DNA of 64,000 nucleotides, from positions 6,122,874-6,186,873 of the forward strand of contig NC_049985.1 in assembly GCF_000003815.2 (NCBI RefSeq), written 5' to 3'. This stretch comes from Branchiostoma floridae (lineage: Eukaryota > Chordata > Leptocardii > Amphioxiformes > Branchiostomatidae). The notes below the pieces were generated by a model. That model made no database searches and was not told the origin of the DNA. It saw nothing but the letters and a program-made list of their open reading frames with translations. The translations under genes were made by a program, and so were the position numbers. Below are positions 1 through 13,800 of this stretch, piece after piece; position 1 is the first letter of the stretch, and each line of letters starts with the position of its first letter.

Positions 1-81
1 AATAACACAATAGCACAAAATTCCGCAGCACCTCTACATAATAACACAATAACACAAAATTCTGCAGCACCTCTATAAAAG
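1..81. repeat. Two tandem copies of a ~40-bp AC-rich unit
   Basis: The first 39 bases and the next 42 are near-identical, both running from AATAACACAATA to GCAGCACCTCTA. The array probably continues beyond the left edge. From 82 to about 780 I see no gene, RNA or clear repeat. Confidence 0.7.
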
Positions 82-782
82 AGGCTAGATTATTTTTGCC
101 TCAGAAATACTACAGTTGTTGGTTACAAGTAAGATAACTGATCATCACTCTACAGAAAAGCTAATAGAATGCTAATACACATCATCTTTCTAACACCCTG
201 GTGTCTTTTAAACTAACACGGACCTTATAACCTCAGTATCAGCAACGTCTAATCAAAAAGCTTACTGGAAGATGAAAGTTATATCTAGTACAGAAATAAG
301 ATAATACTCTAGATACCTACATTTAGAGCCTTCGAACAGAATAAAATTTGATGGTTTAAGTCTGAAGATGACAAAGCTAATGTTAAAACACAGTTATTAC
401 TACATTACATAGGCTTGCTAGCAATTTGCACTCATAGTATTTCGTTATACACCATTATCCCACAATGTTTCACAGCCAGCCTTACTGCCTCATCTCATCG
501 TCTCCAATCTCATCTCCGTAATTGCCTCTGACTCTGAAGGTTGTAAATGCAGATATGGTGGCCACCATGTCAAACACAATTACTGTATAATCCTTTCAAA
601 ACATTCTCCACAGAACCCTGATGTTTTGTCTCTCATGACTGTCACACCGTGGATGCAGCAATGGTACCGTAAAGCTACTTTCACCTGTTTTTTTGTTCAG
701 CTGACAACAGTTTTCCACATTCTAACCAAATGTGTCTATGTTAACGTGTTTGCATCCAGCATTGAAATAAATTTGATAGTCC

Positions 783-1072
783 AGACAAACGGACTTTTAT
801 ATGTTCGGTTCAAATCTGAAATTTGCCCGATGTATGACAATAAATTTGTGCTTATATGCTCTGGGATTTTTGACAATTTTTTAAATTTGAACAAATTCTG
901 CTAGGTTTTAATTTAATTGTCGACACACAATGACTTACAAACAGACTTTTATGTGTTTTGTCCTTTGAAAAATCTGAAATTTGCCCGATGTATGACATTA
1001 CCTTTTATGCTATATGCTCTTTGACTTTTGTCAATTTAGTGTTAATGTGAACAAATTTCGCTAGGTTTTATA
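783..1072. repeat. Diverged direct repeat (~150 bp x 2)
   Basis: About 783-905 and 935-1072 share blocks such as AAATCTGAAATTTGCCCGAT, TATATGCTCT and GCTAGGTTTTA in the same order. This is a tandem duplication downstream of the mosaic receptor gene. No coding signal is seen. Confidence 0.6.
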
Positions 1073-1207
1073 ATTATTGATTTTCCCTTCGAAATTGCCC
1101 TAGGCTTCAAACTGTTGTCAGCTTTCCTATCTAACTTATAATATGGTTTTCTATGCGAGGAAATGAAGAATAGCTGCAGAAGATTGCAAAGGAGGAATGA
1201 TAAAGAT

Positions 1208-1720
1208 GAAGAGAGAGAGAGAGAGAGAGAGAGGAAAAGAGAGAGAGAGAGTGTGTGTGTGTGTGTATGTGTGTTTATGTGTGTGTGTGTGCACGCATGT
1301 GTATGTATGCTGGAGTTATTGAGAACAAGAGGGAGATTTAGAAAGTGGGTATGTGATATGGAGAAATATTGAGAAAGAAGGAGGGTGGTTAAAAGACTAA
1401 GAAAGGGATGGAGAAAGGTTAGAAAGGGGGAAAGATTGAGAAAAGGGGAGATGAGAGTTGACTGCACTGAACTACAAAGTTAGATGTTGACAAAGAGGAC
1501 AGATGTTGAGAAAGGAGAGATATTGAGAAAGGGAAAGATTGAGAAAGGGAGAGACATCGAGGAAGGGAGATATTGAGAAAGGGAGAGATTGAAAAAGGGA
1601 GAGATATGGAAAAGGGAAAGATTGAGAAAGGGAGAGATTGATGGATTAAGAAAGAGGAGAGATTGAGAATGGGAGAGATACTGAGGTTAAGAAAGATTAT
1701 ATTGAGAAAGTGAGAGATTT
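1208..1720. repeat. (GA)n/(GT)n microsatellite and purine-rich minisatellite
   Basis: A GA run is followed by a GT run at about 1208-1300. From about 1375 to 1720 there is a degenerate array of GAGAAAGGGAGAGATT-like units. The stretch is almost pure purine on the plus strand and lies just 3' of the receptor gene stop, so it could be part of its 3' UTR or flank. Confidence 0.8.
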
Positions 1721-1772
1721 GCTCTTAAGTCCATCGCTCATGCTGAGATTTCGTGCCTCACTCCAGAAACGA

Positions 1773-1843
1773 CTACTCGGGTTTGGGGGTGGCGTTGGTA
1801 GCCTTGTCCTTTCCCCAGAGCTCAAACGAATAGTTGTTAACAC
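1773..1843 (-). CDS. Cytoplasmic tail and stop
   Basis: Acceptor ATTTCAG|GT fits the preceding phase-1 donor. It encodes a short tail [20 protein letters not shown] plus two residues and TAG. The NNYSFEL segment could be a tyrosine sorting signal of the YxxL kind, which is inference. Confidence 0.85.
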
Positions 1844-4800
1844 CTGAAATAAACAACCATATCAAATAAATAAAAAATCAAATCAGAGCAAAGAAGAAAA
1901 ATATGTCGGGGATGGAACCACCGAATGCTCATTATATATGTATTGCAACTGATCGTATGGGAAGTTAGAGTTTAATCGCCCGGGATCTGATCTACAGACT
2001 TTTAAAAATCTATTGCTAAATGATGACATGTGGCTAATTGAAGACTTAATATGCAATATGGCTTAGCTAAAATATAAATATCGTACTGACCGATACGATC
2101 CTCGGCCTCCTTGGCGTCACGTCCGCGTCTCTTCCTCACCAGGAAGGCAGTAGCAACCACCAGCAGGACTCCGGCTATTCCTGCAGCTGTGCCCACAGCG
2201 ATGCCGACAGTGGGGAGGGAGGCTGGGGAAACACACACACATCATGGGCATTATAACTATACTATTTCATTATATGTAACTAAGAAACTCTCTTTGCCTA
2301 TGAGACATATCGCTGTTGGTAGAAGGAAGCATGAAAAACAAACTAGATAGTAACCGAACACCTGAATTAGTAAGGTCCATAATGGTGCAGAACCTTTCAT
2401 ATATATAGCTACCTTGTTCTTGTGCATTCCCAACTTTGAAGGGTCCCTGGCTGATGGTCGTTATGTGGTCCCTTTCGCTGGCACGTCGGGCTCGGGGCTC
2501 GCTCAGGTCGGACATGGCGCGCCTGCGCCGGCTGGGCGGGAGGCAGCCCTGACTGCACCGCGAGGCCGGGTTGTTCTTGAAGCACAGGACCATGGTGCAA
2601 TGGAAGTACACCTGCCGTGGAGGAAAAGGCAACAGCTGTATATAACTGTCACACCACCTTAGCGTTTAAGGTACCCACACACCATGTAGTACCCCCAAAC
2701 CATTTACCACCAACACACCAATTGCTGTTTGATTTGTGCACCTTTCTGATGCAAACTAAGCCTAAACCATTTGGACAATCAAGAGACCATCACAAATGCA
2801 TTGTGCAGCAGACTGTTAAAGACAAACTCTACATCTGCAAGATCTCGCATCGCCGTAAAGCAGACAGCTAGCCCTGCCACCACCACTGGCTCCTTATTGG
2901 CTGACAGCTAGCCTTGCCACCACCCGACCAATGCCTGCATATTTTACCAGACTGGGATCGTCAATGTTGGGAAATGCGAAGGACTGGATGGAGTAGTATA
3001 AGGCCATGTCGTTAGACCGTTCCGAGTCTCGCTGAAGCGTGGGGTCGACGTTACACCTACAGGAGAGAAACTATCGTGAATGCCACAGAATAATGATTTA
3101 CTGGCCAGCAGCTGATGCGTTGTTTCATGTCGCACCTACAGGAAAGAAGTGATTGTGAATGCCACAGAATTTACTGACCTATATCTTTACAACAGCAGAT
3201 TCTTTACTCGAGTAGTTTTTAATTGAGAACATTTGGGTAAAAGACTGCTGCTCCCATCTCCTAACAAACTGGTAATCTTGATGTAAGTTACCGTATGAAG
3301 GGTGACATCAGTGCAACACCAATGGAGACCGAAATGAAACAGACTAACTAATTAACTAACCCGTCATTGATGATGCTGATGCTGGGAGAGTCGTCAGGGT
3401 TGGTACTGGGCGTGGCGAGGCAGCGGAGAGCAAACAGCTCCAGGTCGTTCAGAGGTGAGGTCACGCTCAAGCCGAAATGCAGACGGTCAGATGAGGTCAC
3501 CTAACCATGCATGCACAAATAAAGGAGAAAACAATAAAGAACGCATTGCATTGGGAGAGGGACGAGTCAGGCAAAGAAAGTGGTTACATTGTTATATCAA
3601 TAAACGAAAAGCATAATTGAAACGGGATAATGACTGTCAAGCTGGTTATAACACCAAATGACAATGACAGTTTGAACATCAGACCATAACAAGACAAGTA
3701 GTTTGACAGACATTAGTCAAAAACAAAACAACAGCAGACCTGCAAAGGGAAGTCGTCTGAGTTGTATGTCGCAGTGAAGTCTGGCGATGTGAACATGTGC
3801 ATCTCAAACGTGAAACTGTTTTCCGCGTCCACAACTTGCACACTGAAAATAGAACCGTATACATGTAGTATTGTAAGGTTAGCGTGGATTATGTTGATAT
3901 GAGAAAATGAATAAAATATATGCTTCCCTTGGCTTTGCTAACACTTGATAGATGTAAGATCAAGTAACATGTCGATACTATCTCAGACACAGCTTGGCTT
4001 GTACTGATAACTCTTACTGTTGAGGATCTCCTCCCCTGTGAGACGGTACTGACGGAGGAACTTACCGAGGAGACGGGATGTTGTATAGGATCTCCCTCCC
4101 CTATGAGGCCACGAACGTACTGACGGAGGAACTTACCGAGGAGACGGGATGTTGTATAGGATCTCCCTCCCCTATGAGGCCACGAACGTACTGACGGAGG
4201 AACTTACCGAGGAGACGGGATGTTGTATAGGATCTCCCTCCCCTATGAGGCCACGAACGTACTGACGGAGGAACTTACCGAGGAGACGGGATGTTGTAGA
4301 CGACCCCCTCCTCCGTGAGGCCACGTACTGACGAAGGAACTTGCCGAGGAGACGGGACAACGTACTGACGGGGGAACTTACCGCGAGGAGACGGGATATT
4401 TTCTAGGACCCCCATCGCCTGTGAGATGGTACTGACGGAGGAACTTACCGAGGAGACGGGATGCTGTATAGGATCTCCCTCCCCTAGGAGGCCACGAACG
4501 TACTGACGGAGGAACTTACCGAGGAGACGGGACCACGTACTGACAGAGGAACTTACCGAGGAGACGGGATGTTGAAGAGGACCTCTCTTCCTTGTGAGAA
4601 CACGAATTGGCGGAGGAACTCACACCGGAAACTCTTGCTGAAGGGCGCCCCTCTCACGGCTCCGTTGTCAGACGTCAGCTGATTGGCGATGGCCTCATTG
4701 GTGAAGATAAATTTATCATCTTCTGACGACTGAAAACAGGGAAAAAGGGAAAGAAACTTGCTCAACAGAAATCCTCTATCACGAATTGCCATTGGAGAAA

Positions 4801-7800
4801 AATCTAGCCATTTTATATAATACAGCGACATGGACCATCTTGGAACTTTATTACTTTAAATTTTTTTCTAACTTTGCTCAGTGCAAGGCCACATGAACCA
4901 CTTCTGGACACTCAACTAACGCTCACTGTAAACATCTCTTCTCCTGAAGTCAGAAACATCATGCCTGGCTCTACATAGGAGATGCATGGATTACGAAGGC
5001 TGCTCGGGAGAATCCCAGACTAACTTAGGCCTGAATGGTTTTTAGGAAACCGGAAAGGACCCTTACCCTTTCGATAAGTGTGGTAGATTCTTTTAAGTGC
5101 TCGAGGTGTGTCTCTCCTCAAACATGATACCTCCACTGAACATCCTTAGCAATCCCAGCCGCCTCAATTATCTATTTTAAATGTGTCTATTCTCCATTGT
5201 TCACAAGGCTATTCAAAGTTTTTGACAGTAGATCGTGTCTAATATCCATTGTCTACAAGCCTACTCACATTTACTGACAGTAGACCGTGTCTATACCCCA
5301 TTTTGCAGAAGCCTACTCCCATCTACTGACAGTAGACAGTGTCTATTCTCCATTGTCCATAAGTCTACTCACAGTTTCTGGCAGTATACGTAGACCGTGT
5401 CTATTCTCCATTTTCCATAAGTCTACTCACATTTACTGACAGTAGACCGCGTCTATTCTCCCTTTTGCAGAAGCCTTCTCACATCTACCGTCAGTAGACA
5501 GTGTCTAATCTCCATTTTGCAGAAGCCTACTCACATCTACTGACAGTAAACCGTGTCTATTCTCCATTTTCCATAAATCTACTCACATCTATTGACAGTA
5601 GACCGTGTCTATTCTCTATTGTCCACAAGTCTACTCACATCTACTGTCAGTAGACAGTGTCTATTCTCCATTTTGCAGAGGTCTACTCACATGTACTGAC
5701 AGTAGACCGTGTAATTTTCCATAAGTCTCCTTACATGTACTGAAAGTAGACCGTGTCTATTTTCCAAAAGGCTACTCACATCCCGAATGGTCCCGCAGTC
5801 TTGCAGACCGGCCCGGAGAGTCACCTCCGTCTGGGTAACTGTGGCACGGCAGCTGTCGTCCAGCAGGTGCATGTTGTCCACATCTACCGTTGGTAGCGCC
5901 GCTCTAGGGAAGGTCACAGTCATGTGGTCATCATTGCACTCCACGGTCACGACAACCTCGGCTGGAAAACATGGCCATGCATCTGACTGAATATGTAATG
6001 ACCATAACATTCACATGTGCACAATCACGTCTTTGGTGGAGGTTCGGCAAACAAATGGTATCCAAGACCAGATCTGAAGGCAGAAACACTGTAAAAAGTC
6101 TTATCTTACAACCTTACACAATGTTCTCAACTCCTTTGGTTACAAATGCGTGATTTTATCATTGTTCAATAAACCATTTATGATACACGAATTTCATTGT
6201 GCCTAAATCCATGACAGAAACACCGTGACGTCTTACCTAACGACCTTAAGCAAAGACCTTACACCATTGACGACAAATGAATTTTATTTTAGGACGAAGG
6301 GAAAATGTAGCATTCCTTAAGTCAGTAACATTGAGAGATTTAAGCCTCCCTAAATCTATGCCCCATTTCCGACCAACCTGTTGTCTCTGTCCCACTGATC
6401 TCTCCAACTTCCTGGTCGTCATCTCCAAACGCAGTCAGGGTGAAGGTGTACTCTGTGTCTGCCCACAGTCCGGGCACGGTGGCCGCGGTGTTGCCCGGGG
6501 AGGGCGGGGGAGACAGGTCCTGGTGCGAGGCCCCGGCGTGATGATAGCGCAGCCGGTACCGGGCTATATTCAGGTCAGGAGGTGCCCTCCAGGACAGGGT
6601 CACGTAGTCCGTCCCGACATCCGTGAAGACCAAGTCAGACAGAGCTGTGGGGTGATAACAAATAAGAGCGTTGGTACAAGTTGCCTGGGTGTGGCAGTTA
6701 GTTACCAGCGATAGGTAAACCTCTGAGTAAAATGGAACTCATTGGAAATAATGTAGATATGCCAACAATGCTGAATATATAGAATAAGATAGGGTCCTTG
6801 TGAAGAGTATCCGTCCGAGTCTTCAAAATACGTGTGCGATGTTGCGATACAAGCATTACCATATCGTAACGATAGAGTGCTACGATTTCCTGCAGTATCG
6901 TCTATCATCATAGCAACATTGAACCAAATATATATGCTGTAACGTTAGCTCGCTGTGTTATACGGTACGTCTGTCCGCCCCATTCAGCACGAGTGCCAAG
7001 CCCCCCCCCCCCACCCATATCACTCAAGCATGGTTATGTCGCCTTCTCTACTCTCCAAGCAGAGGTTAGGCTCCGGCTGTTTTTTAAACGTTTTTTGGTC
7101 GTTTTTATCGGGCTTTCTATTTTGTCATTTTTCTTGAAGTACGCCAGCCAAACCGTTAGGTTTTGACAATACAAGATAGAATACAAAATAGAAATCCCGA
7201 TAAAAATGACTAAAAAAACGTTTAAAAGAAGGCGGAGCCTAACCTCTGCCTTGTTCCGTGCACGTGGTAAGACTCTGAATTCAAAGAGCAAAACAAGTGC
7301 TTTTGTTAACAAACTCTATATCAAAGATACGCTTCTAAAGTTAAGTTCCGCAGTTTCTTAAATAAGGTACTGAATGGAAAAAAATGCTCCAACCTGGTAC
7401 ATCAATCCGATCGTACATGTTGCGAGCCGATAAAGACTCTTTCTCTAAGCAGAGCCCGTTTTTCAACCAGCATTGATTGTCATCGTTGTACTGAAACGAC
7501 AGGCATGTCGAGTCGGCACAACACGCTGCCGCACAGCCCTGGAGGGTAAGACCAGAGGGATTGGATATGTCGTAACCTCGACAATCAGTCTGGGGGTAGT
7601 GGCGAAATGCTGATAGTCCACACGTTTCTGAAACAGATGAATGCAGTGTTACCTAACCCATCAATTGAACCGCTAACTATCCTTTATATTAAGCTCACTG
7701 AAGGTTAGCTGATTATGACAAAATGTGTACTCTCCATTAGTCTCCAAGCAGAGGTTTGGCTCCGGACACGTTTGTTGCTTCAGAAATATCGTACGTTTCA

Positions 7801-10800
7801 CACGCAGTGGATTGGATCGTCCCGACAGTATCAGAACACGGACACGTTTGCTCTTAAAGGACACACCTAGTGATTTCGTTGCCATGCAATTCTTTTATGA
7901 TACCAGATAGAACAGGCTATGGGTCTCTGACCAAATTTCTGCACTCCGTTTGACAATTGATGCAGGCATCCGTCAAATATATACATGTACATCCAAAACC
8001 TCATGTCAAATGTCGTCCCATGCATCATGCAGTGTTTCTTTACTACCACCACCTCCATCCCCATAATGCAGTGTTTCTTTACTACCAACACCTCCATCCC
8101 CGGGTGCCCCGTCATGCAGTGTTTCTTTACTACCACCACCTCCATCCCCGTCATGCAGTGTTTCTTTACTACCACCACCTCCATCCCCATAATGCAGTGT
8201 TTCTTTACTACCACCACCTCCATCCCCGTCATGCAGTGTTTCTTTACTACCACCACCTCCATCCCCGTCATGCAGTGTTTCTTTACTATCACCACCTCCA
8301 TCCCCGTCATGCAGTGTTTCCTAACCCCACCACCTGCCTTCCCACTATGCGGTGTTTCCATAGATAAATGATGTTGTGAGAGTTTGTAAATGTTGTGAAG
8401 CAAAGGTTATGTACGGACTGCAACAATTACTGAACGTAGAGTCAGATTCGTTGTTCTTACCAGTACAGGCCACTCCATCTCCGCTATACCCACTGCCACA
8501 TACACAGCTGAAGGAGCCTTCCGTGTTGGTACAGATAGCCTGGGCGTGGCAGTTGTCTGTGCCATCTGCACATTCGTCGACATCTGTGGATACAAACAAC
8601 ACAAGTTTCTATGGATAAATGATGCTGTGAGGATTTGTGAATGTTGTGAAATCGAGGTTATGTACGGACTGCAACAATTACTGAATGTAGAGTCAGATTC
8701 GTTGTTCTTACCAGTACAGGCCACTCCATCTCCGCTATACCCACTGCCACATACACAGCTGAAGGATCCTTCCGTGTTGGTACAGGTAGCCTGGGCAGCT
8801 GAAGGATCCTTCCGTGTTGGTACAGGTAGCCTGGGCGTGGCAATTGTCTGTGCCATCTGCACATTCGTCGACATCTGTGGATACAAACAACACAGGTGAC
8901 CATGGATAAATGATGCTGTGGGAGTTTGTGAATGTTGTGAAATGAAGGTTATGTACGGACTGCCACAATTACTAAATGTACCACCAGATTCGTTGTTCTT
9001 ACCAGTACAGGCCATTCCATCTCCGCTATACCCACTGCCACATACACAGCTGAAGGAGCCTTCCGTGTTGGTACAGGTAGCCTGGGCGTGGCAGTTGTCT
9101 GTGCCATCTGCACATTCGTCGACTTCTGTGGATACAAACAACACAGGTCACCATGGATAAACGATCATATGACAGTTTGCAAATGTTATAAAATGGAGGC
9201 AAAAAAATGGAGTGCAGACCACGCTGGCATCTTCACCATGGACAAAGTTGTGAGTGCCCCATCCATTAAGGCTACGTTATATGAATATAACGTTACTGAA
9301 GTTGACTCACCGTTAATGCAGACCACGCCGGCATCTTCAGTATGGCGACAGTCTTCAACGCCCCATCCCCTATGACTACAGTCTGACAGAGCTGCCTCGG
9401 TACCGTAACAACGCACTTCGTCGAGCCAGATCTGCCCCGAGCCTTCACCGAACCGGGCACAGCACGGTGCTTCTTCAGCTGTCGCGTAGCCGAGCATCCG
9501 ACACACCACATGCGCGTCGTTCATACCCCAATTATCATCGCAGACAGTCCCCCATTCACCGTTGTGTAAGACCTCCACTCTGCCTTCATTTGCCGAGTTG
9601 CCACCGACCAGACGGACAGGAACTGTGCGAAAATACATGTCATTGACAATCAATCAACAGATCAATAGCGCACATCTGTGTCTACATTAAAACACTTATA
9701 CGATGCGGCCATAGTGCTACCTAACCTCCACCAACCTGCCTTCCCATCATGCAGTGTTCAAAGGAAGGTTTTCTAGAACCGACAGTTACTGGTGTCAACT
9801 TCAAGTAAACTTGAGGTCACTTTTCAATAATTGGGGCCCGATCTGACTTCATCTCAGAAAGGCGCTAGCGCTTCTCTAATCGTCGCTTTTCAGACAATCC
9901 AATGTTTCCGATGGAAAGGGATACCTTCTCACTGATCGATAAGTATGATTGACATTTTCTGTAAAAACTTATTTTTCCTTAAAAAAAACATCGGTAAAAT
10001 CAAATTTTCACCCCAAACTGCTAATCTTAGTGCATTTTTCACAGGCCCCTGGACGGAAAATGCGAATGTTCATGGGATGATGACCAATATGGAAATGGAG
10101 GTCAACGCTTTCTGTGCTTCATAATGAAAAGGGAAGAAAATCGTTGCGTTGAGTTTCCGCAATCTCCGATGGCGCAAAAACACACAAAACGCACAAAGAA
10201 CGCACCATCTGGATAATCAGGCGTAGAAAACCGCGTCACCGCTATCGCGCACTAATATCCGGAAGTGTTCGCCGCAGGACCAAATCTCCGACACCGGAAA
10301 ACGCTACGAACAAGTAACTCCACTCATCTGTCTACCCATCATGCAGTGTTTCCCAACCTCCACTCATTATGGCATCATTTCCGTGTCAAAATATCGTATC
10401 TAAAAACGTACCTTAAAATAGCGAAAATAGGTCTACGATATACGTATTTTCCGCTTAAAAGTATATCGCTGTACGTATACGACATCGTCTCGGAATAAAA
10501 GATATCGCTATATATATATACTCCATTGAACGCAGCAGACATCACTTTGCTAAGATATTGTTATAAAGCGTACCTTAGATTATTGTAATTAGGTTTACGA
10601 TTTGGAAATTCTGACGATATTTTTCATATGGTATCGTTCTGGCTGTACCCTCTTTTTCTGAATATTGCATCACGAAACGAGCATAATGACGTCTGCATGT
10701 ACATGCCAGAACGGTATGCATGTACCCTCTTTTTCTGAATATTGCATCACGAAACGAGCATAATGGCGTCTGCATGTACATGCCAGAACGATACCGTCTG

Positions 10801-13800
10801 ACAATTCATCGTCTGAATTGCGATATCGTATACGTAAAACGATATTGTATTAAGCGGAAGATACGTGTATCGTAGATCATCAGTAAGGATCTTACTAATT
10901 AGAAAGAATTGTCTACACACATACCTTCATTTATCTGACATATGAATCCCCTGACAAAGCTGCAGTCTTTTTCATCCCATGAGGATTCACCCTCCCAAAA
11001 TCCGACACAGCCGCCCTGACCCTCGTCTGGTGTCGGTTCACCGGGGCGCCAGTTGGAGTAGTCAGCTGACGTCAGGAGTTGGCCGTCCTCAAATTCCCAC
11101 TGCCGATCGCCGTTTGTGTCAGTCAGTCCTAACCAGCGACCCCATACTACTTCTGCTAGATTAGCGAGAAAAGTATTGGTGGCACTGTCCTTCGGCATGG
11201 CTAACATCCCCCCGTCTGCCGCACACCTCAGTCTGGCCTCGGCACGTGTCTTCAGCTCTGTGAAGCTCTTGTAGCAAACTCCGTTCAAAGGAACGTAGTC
11301 TGATATTACACAACCTGTTGACAAATGAATTCAATGAATTTGTACCCATATATGACACATTCGTCATTTACAAAAGAAGCAATCAGACATCAAAATGGGC
11401 CAACAGTCGTTTTAGCCAGATGATTGACTCGGCGACAGATGCAGAAGCCCAAGCGAAAGAGAAACGTTTCTGTATCAATTTCTTAATTCTTCAATTTGTA
11501 CAGCCTCCCCAAACCTTTTTATGTGCTGACAAGACAGGTGTCGCTCAGGGTAACAACGGTTTGAATTTCAAGTGAGACATTGAAATGTTTGAATGGGGGA
11601 AAGCGCTACAAAATGATAACGATGCTTAGCTGGCACTCTTGCTGCATTGGACAGACAGAGCGGTGATAAACAACACAGCCCGAGGCGTGCTGGCATCCTT
11701 TCCGGGGCAAGTTTTTTTTTAGTTAACCGGCTATGGGTCTCTGACCACATTTCTGCACTCCGTCTGACAATTGATGCAGAACATAAACACTCTACATCAG
11801 GTATCCGTCAAATATATACATGTACATCCAAACCTCATGTCAAATGTCGCCACTTCCATCCCATCATACAGTGTTGTTTCTTTACTACCACCACCTCCAT
11901 CCCCATCAAACAGTGTTTCTTTACTACCACCACCTCCATCCCCATCATGCAGTGTTTCTTTACTACCACCACCTCCATCCCCGACATGCAGTGATTCCTA
12001 ACCCCAACACCTTGCTTCCCAGTATGCAGTGTTTCCATGGATAAATGATGTTGTGAGAGTTTGTGAATGTTGTGAAATGAAGGTTATGTACGGACTGCAA
12101 CAATTACTGAATGTAGAGTCAGATTCGTTGTTCTTACCAGTACAGGCCACTCCATCTCCGCTATACCCACTGCCACATACACAGCTGAAGGAGCCTTCCG
12201 TGTTGGTACAGGTAGCCTCGGCGTGGCAATTGTCTGTGCCATCTGCACATTCGTCGACATCTGTGGATACAAACAACACAAGTTTCTATGGATAAATGAT
12301 GCTTTGAGCATTTGTGAATGTTGTGAAATGGAGGTTATGTACGGACTGCCACAATTACTAAATGTACCACCAGATTCGTTGTTCTTACCAGTACAGGCCA
12401 CTCCATCTCCGCTATACCCACTGCCACATACACAGCTGAAGGAGCCTTCCGTGTTGGTACAGGTAGCCTGGGCGTGGCAATTGTCTGTGCCATCTGCACA
12501 TTCGTCGACATCTGTGGATACAAACAACACAGGTGACCATGGATAAATGATGCTGTGGGAGTTTGTGAATGTTATAAAATGGAGGCAAAAAAATGGAGTG
12601 CAGACCACGCTGGCATCTTCACCATGGACAAAGTTGTGAGTGCCCCATCCATTAAGGCTACGTTATATGAATATAACGTTACTGAAGTTGACTCACCGTT
12701 AATGCAGACCACGCCGGCATCTTCAGTATGGCGACAGTCTTCAACGCCCCATCCCCTATGACTACAGTCTGACAGAGCTGCCTCGGTACCGTAACAACGC
12801 ACTTCGTCGAGCCAGATCTGCCCCGAGCCTTCACCGAACCGGGCACAGCACGGTGCTTCTTCAGCTGTCGCGTAGCCGAGCATCCGACACACCACATGCG
12901 CGTCGTTCATACCCCAATTATCATCGCAGACAGTCCCCCATTCACCGTTGTGTAAGACCTCCACTCTGCCTTCATTTGCCGAGTTGCCACCGACCAGACG
13001 GACAGGAACTGTGCGAAAATACATGTCATTGACAATCAATCAACAGATCAATAGCGCACATCTGTGTCTACATTAAAACACTTATACGATGCGGCCATAG
13101 TGCTACCTAACCTCCACCAACCTGCCTTCCCATCATGCAGTGTTCAAAGGAAGGTTTTCTAGAACCGACAGTTACTGGTGTCATCTTCAAGTAAACTTGA
13201 GGTCACTTTTCAATAATTGGGGTCCGATCTGACTTTATCTCAGAAAGGCGCTAGCGCTTCTCTAATCGTCGCTTTTCAGACAATCCAATGTTTCCGATGG
13301 AAAGGGATACCTTCTCACTGATCGATAAGTATGATTGACATTTTCTGTAAAAACTTATTTTTCCTTAAAAAAAAACATCGGTAAAATCAAATTTTTACCC
13401 CAAACTGCTAATCTTAGTGCATTTTTCACAGGCCCCTGGACGGAAAATGCGAATGTTCATGGGATGATGACCAATATGGAAATGGAGGTCAACACTTTCT
13501 GTGCTTCATAATGAAAAGGGAAGAAAATCGTTGCGTTGAGTTTCCGCAATCTCCGATGGCGCAAAAACACACAAAACGCACAAAGAACGCACCATCTGGA
13601 TAATCAGGCGTAGAAAACCGCGTCACCGCTATCGCGCACTAATATCCGGAAGTGTTCGCCGCACGACCAAATCTCCGACACCGGAAAACGCTACGAACAA
13701 GTAACTCCACTCATCTGTCTACCCATCATGCAGTGTTTCCCAACCTCCACTCATTATGGCATCATTTCCGTGTCAAAATATCGTATCTAAAAACGTACCT

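Noticed and set aside
2270-2632. 120-residue minus-strand frame taken whole
   Set aside because: Only 2413-2611 is exon, bounded by splice sites that match in phase; the rest is intron read-through.
7867-8403. 178-residue frame with a repeated [13 protein letters not shown] unit, and its plus-strand partners
   Set aside because: It is the 39-bp intronic minisatellite, whose period is divisible by three. The same array occurs in introns at 11867 and 15139.
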